From: Desulfobacterales bacterium
GTDB lineage: Bacteria > Desulfobacterota > Desulfobacteria > Desulfobacterales > Desulfobacteraceae
Assembly: GCA_022361535.1 (NCBI GenBank)
Contig: JAKSAU010000277.1
Location: forward strand, 1-5,987
Direction of reading: 5' to 3'
DNA length: 5,987 nt
Below, piece by piece: positions 5,375-5,987 of the stretch. The notes beneath the pieces were generated by a model, which worked only from the letters and a program-made list of their open reading frames with translations, made no database searches and was not told the origin of the DNA. Position numbers and translations under genes: made by a program. Position 1 is the first letter of the stretch. Every line of letters begins with the position of its first letter.

Positions 5375-5987
5375 TGGAAAAGAGCAGAAGAAGCTTTTTG
5401 AAAGTAGCAGGTATTGCTGCCATTGGGTTGGGTGCTGCTCCGGCAATGAACTTTGCGGCGTCAGATGCCCATGGCCCCTCGGTCAAAAAGACCAAGAATG
5501 AAGCGGCCCTTAAAGCCCACCGCTGGGGAATGGTGATTGACCTGACCAAAATGACCGAAGATGTGGCAGAAGCCATTAAAGAAGCCTGCCATACCGCCCA
5601 TAATGTACCGGATTTCAACCATGAAGTGGATGAAGAAAAATATCCCAATACCCGCCCTGTGAATCACAAGCAGGATATCAAATGGATCTGGCCGGAAGAA
5701 TTCCACTATGCCTTTCCGTACAAAGAAGATGAATTCCTGGCTGAAAAATTTCATCATCTTCCCATCCCGGTGCTTTGTAACCACTGCAAGGAAGCTCCCT
5801 GCACCCAGGCTTGCCCCACCCAGGCAACGTTTAAACGTGCAGACGGCATTGTACTGATGGACTACCATCGCTGCATCGGCTGCCGGTTCTGCATGGCTGC
5901 CTGCCCATTTGGTGCCAGGTCCTTCAACTACAGAGATCCCCGCCCCTTTATCGCGGAAACAGACCCGGATTTCCCCACCCGCTGCAA
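5374..5987 (+). CDS. dsrO: DsrO, Tat-exported ferredoxin-like subunit of the DsrMKJOP complex (3' end outside window)
   Basis: The first 204 codons are present and the frame runs off the right edge. The N-terminus [10 protein letters not shown] (residues 4-13) is a twin-arginine signal followed by a short Ala/Gly-rich hydrophobic stretch, so the protein should be exported folded to the periplasm. Two cysteine clusters are complete: C135-C138-C143-C147 ([14 protein letters not shown]) and C167-C170-C173-C177 ([14 protein letters not shown]). C204 at the edge begins a third. The segment after GMVIDLTK (52-59), where related ferredoxin-like subunits such as NrfC or TtrB have a first CxxCxxC cluster, holds only C72, so that site appears degenerate. 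DsrO probably links DsrJ with the quinone-reactive DsrP, which should follow. The ATG overlaps the dsrJ stop as TAATG, with AAGGAG (5360-5365) 8 nt before it. Confidence 0.94.
   Translation, partial: MEKSRRSFLKVAGIAAIGLGAAPAMNFAASDAHGPSVKKTKNEAALKAHRWGMVIDLTKMTEDVAEAIKEACHTAHNVPDFNHEVDEEKYPNTRPVNHKQDIKWIWPEEFHYAFPYKEDEFLAEKFHHLPIPVLCNHCKEAPCTQACPTQATFKRADGIVLMDYHRCIGCRFCMAACPFGARSFNYRDPRPFIAETDPDFPTRC

Noticed and set aside
1..5987. CRISPR arrays, insertion sequences, tRNA or rRNA genes
   Set aside because: I saw no regularly spaced direct repeats, transposase motifs, terminal inverted repeats, or tRNA- or rRNA-like sequence on either strand.

Overview
The window looks like a chromosomal segment of a mesophilic, Gram-negative sulfate-reducing bacterium, probably of the Desulfobacterales. 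The main evidence is the start of the dsrMKJOP operon on the plus strand, which encodes the membrane complex that links the quinone pool and the periplasm to dissimilatory sulfite reduction through DsrC. The lineage is an inference from gene content and protein character, not from a database search.

Left part (1-914, minus strand). The N-terminal 142 codons of an exported porin-like outer-membrane protein run off the left edge. Its roughly 290-nt leader carries a well-conserved cobalamin (B12) riboswitch at about 552-714. A sigma70-type promoter sits directly before it, and a P13-like hairpin, a long-range 10-bp inverted repeat and a U-loop hairpin follow it. A bidirectional intrinsic terminator at 847-881 separates this unit from the next minus-strand gene.

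Middle (915-1745). A PagL-like lipid A deacylase (915-1439, minus strand) keeps the His-x-Ser active-site motif. The 306-bp region between it and the divergent dsr-side gene holds two candidate plus-strand promoters.

Right part (1746-5987, plus strand). A stand-alone RsbRD N-terminal-domain protein with a TTG start comes first, followed after a 55-nt gap containing an inverted repeat by dsrM, dsrK, dsrJ and the first two thirds of dsrO. The dsr genes are tightly packed (3-nt gap, 1-nt gap, 1-nt overlap), each with its own Shine-Dalgarno sequence. Together they describe an electron chain: DsrM is a dihaem quinone-reactive cytochrome b, DsrK a cytoplasmic HdrD-like Fe-S protein with a CCG-type active-site domain, DsrJ a periplasmic trihaem cytochrome c and DsrO a Tat-exported ferredoxin-like subunit. 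The quinone-interacting DsrP is expected just beyond the right edge.

The core dsr genes are well-known biology. The least ordinary parts are the B12 riboswitch placed before a porin-like gene instead of an evident TonB receptor, its possible expression platform, and the RsbRD-type gene in front of dsrM.
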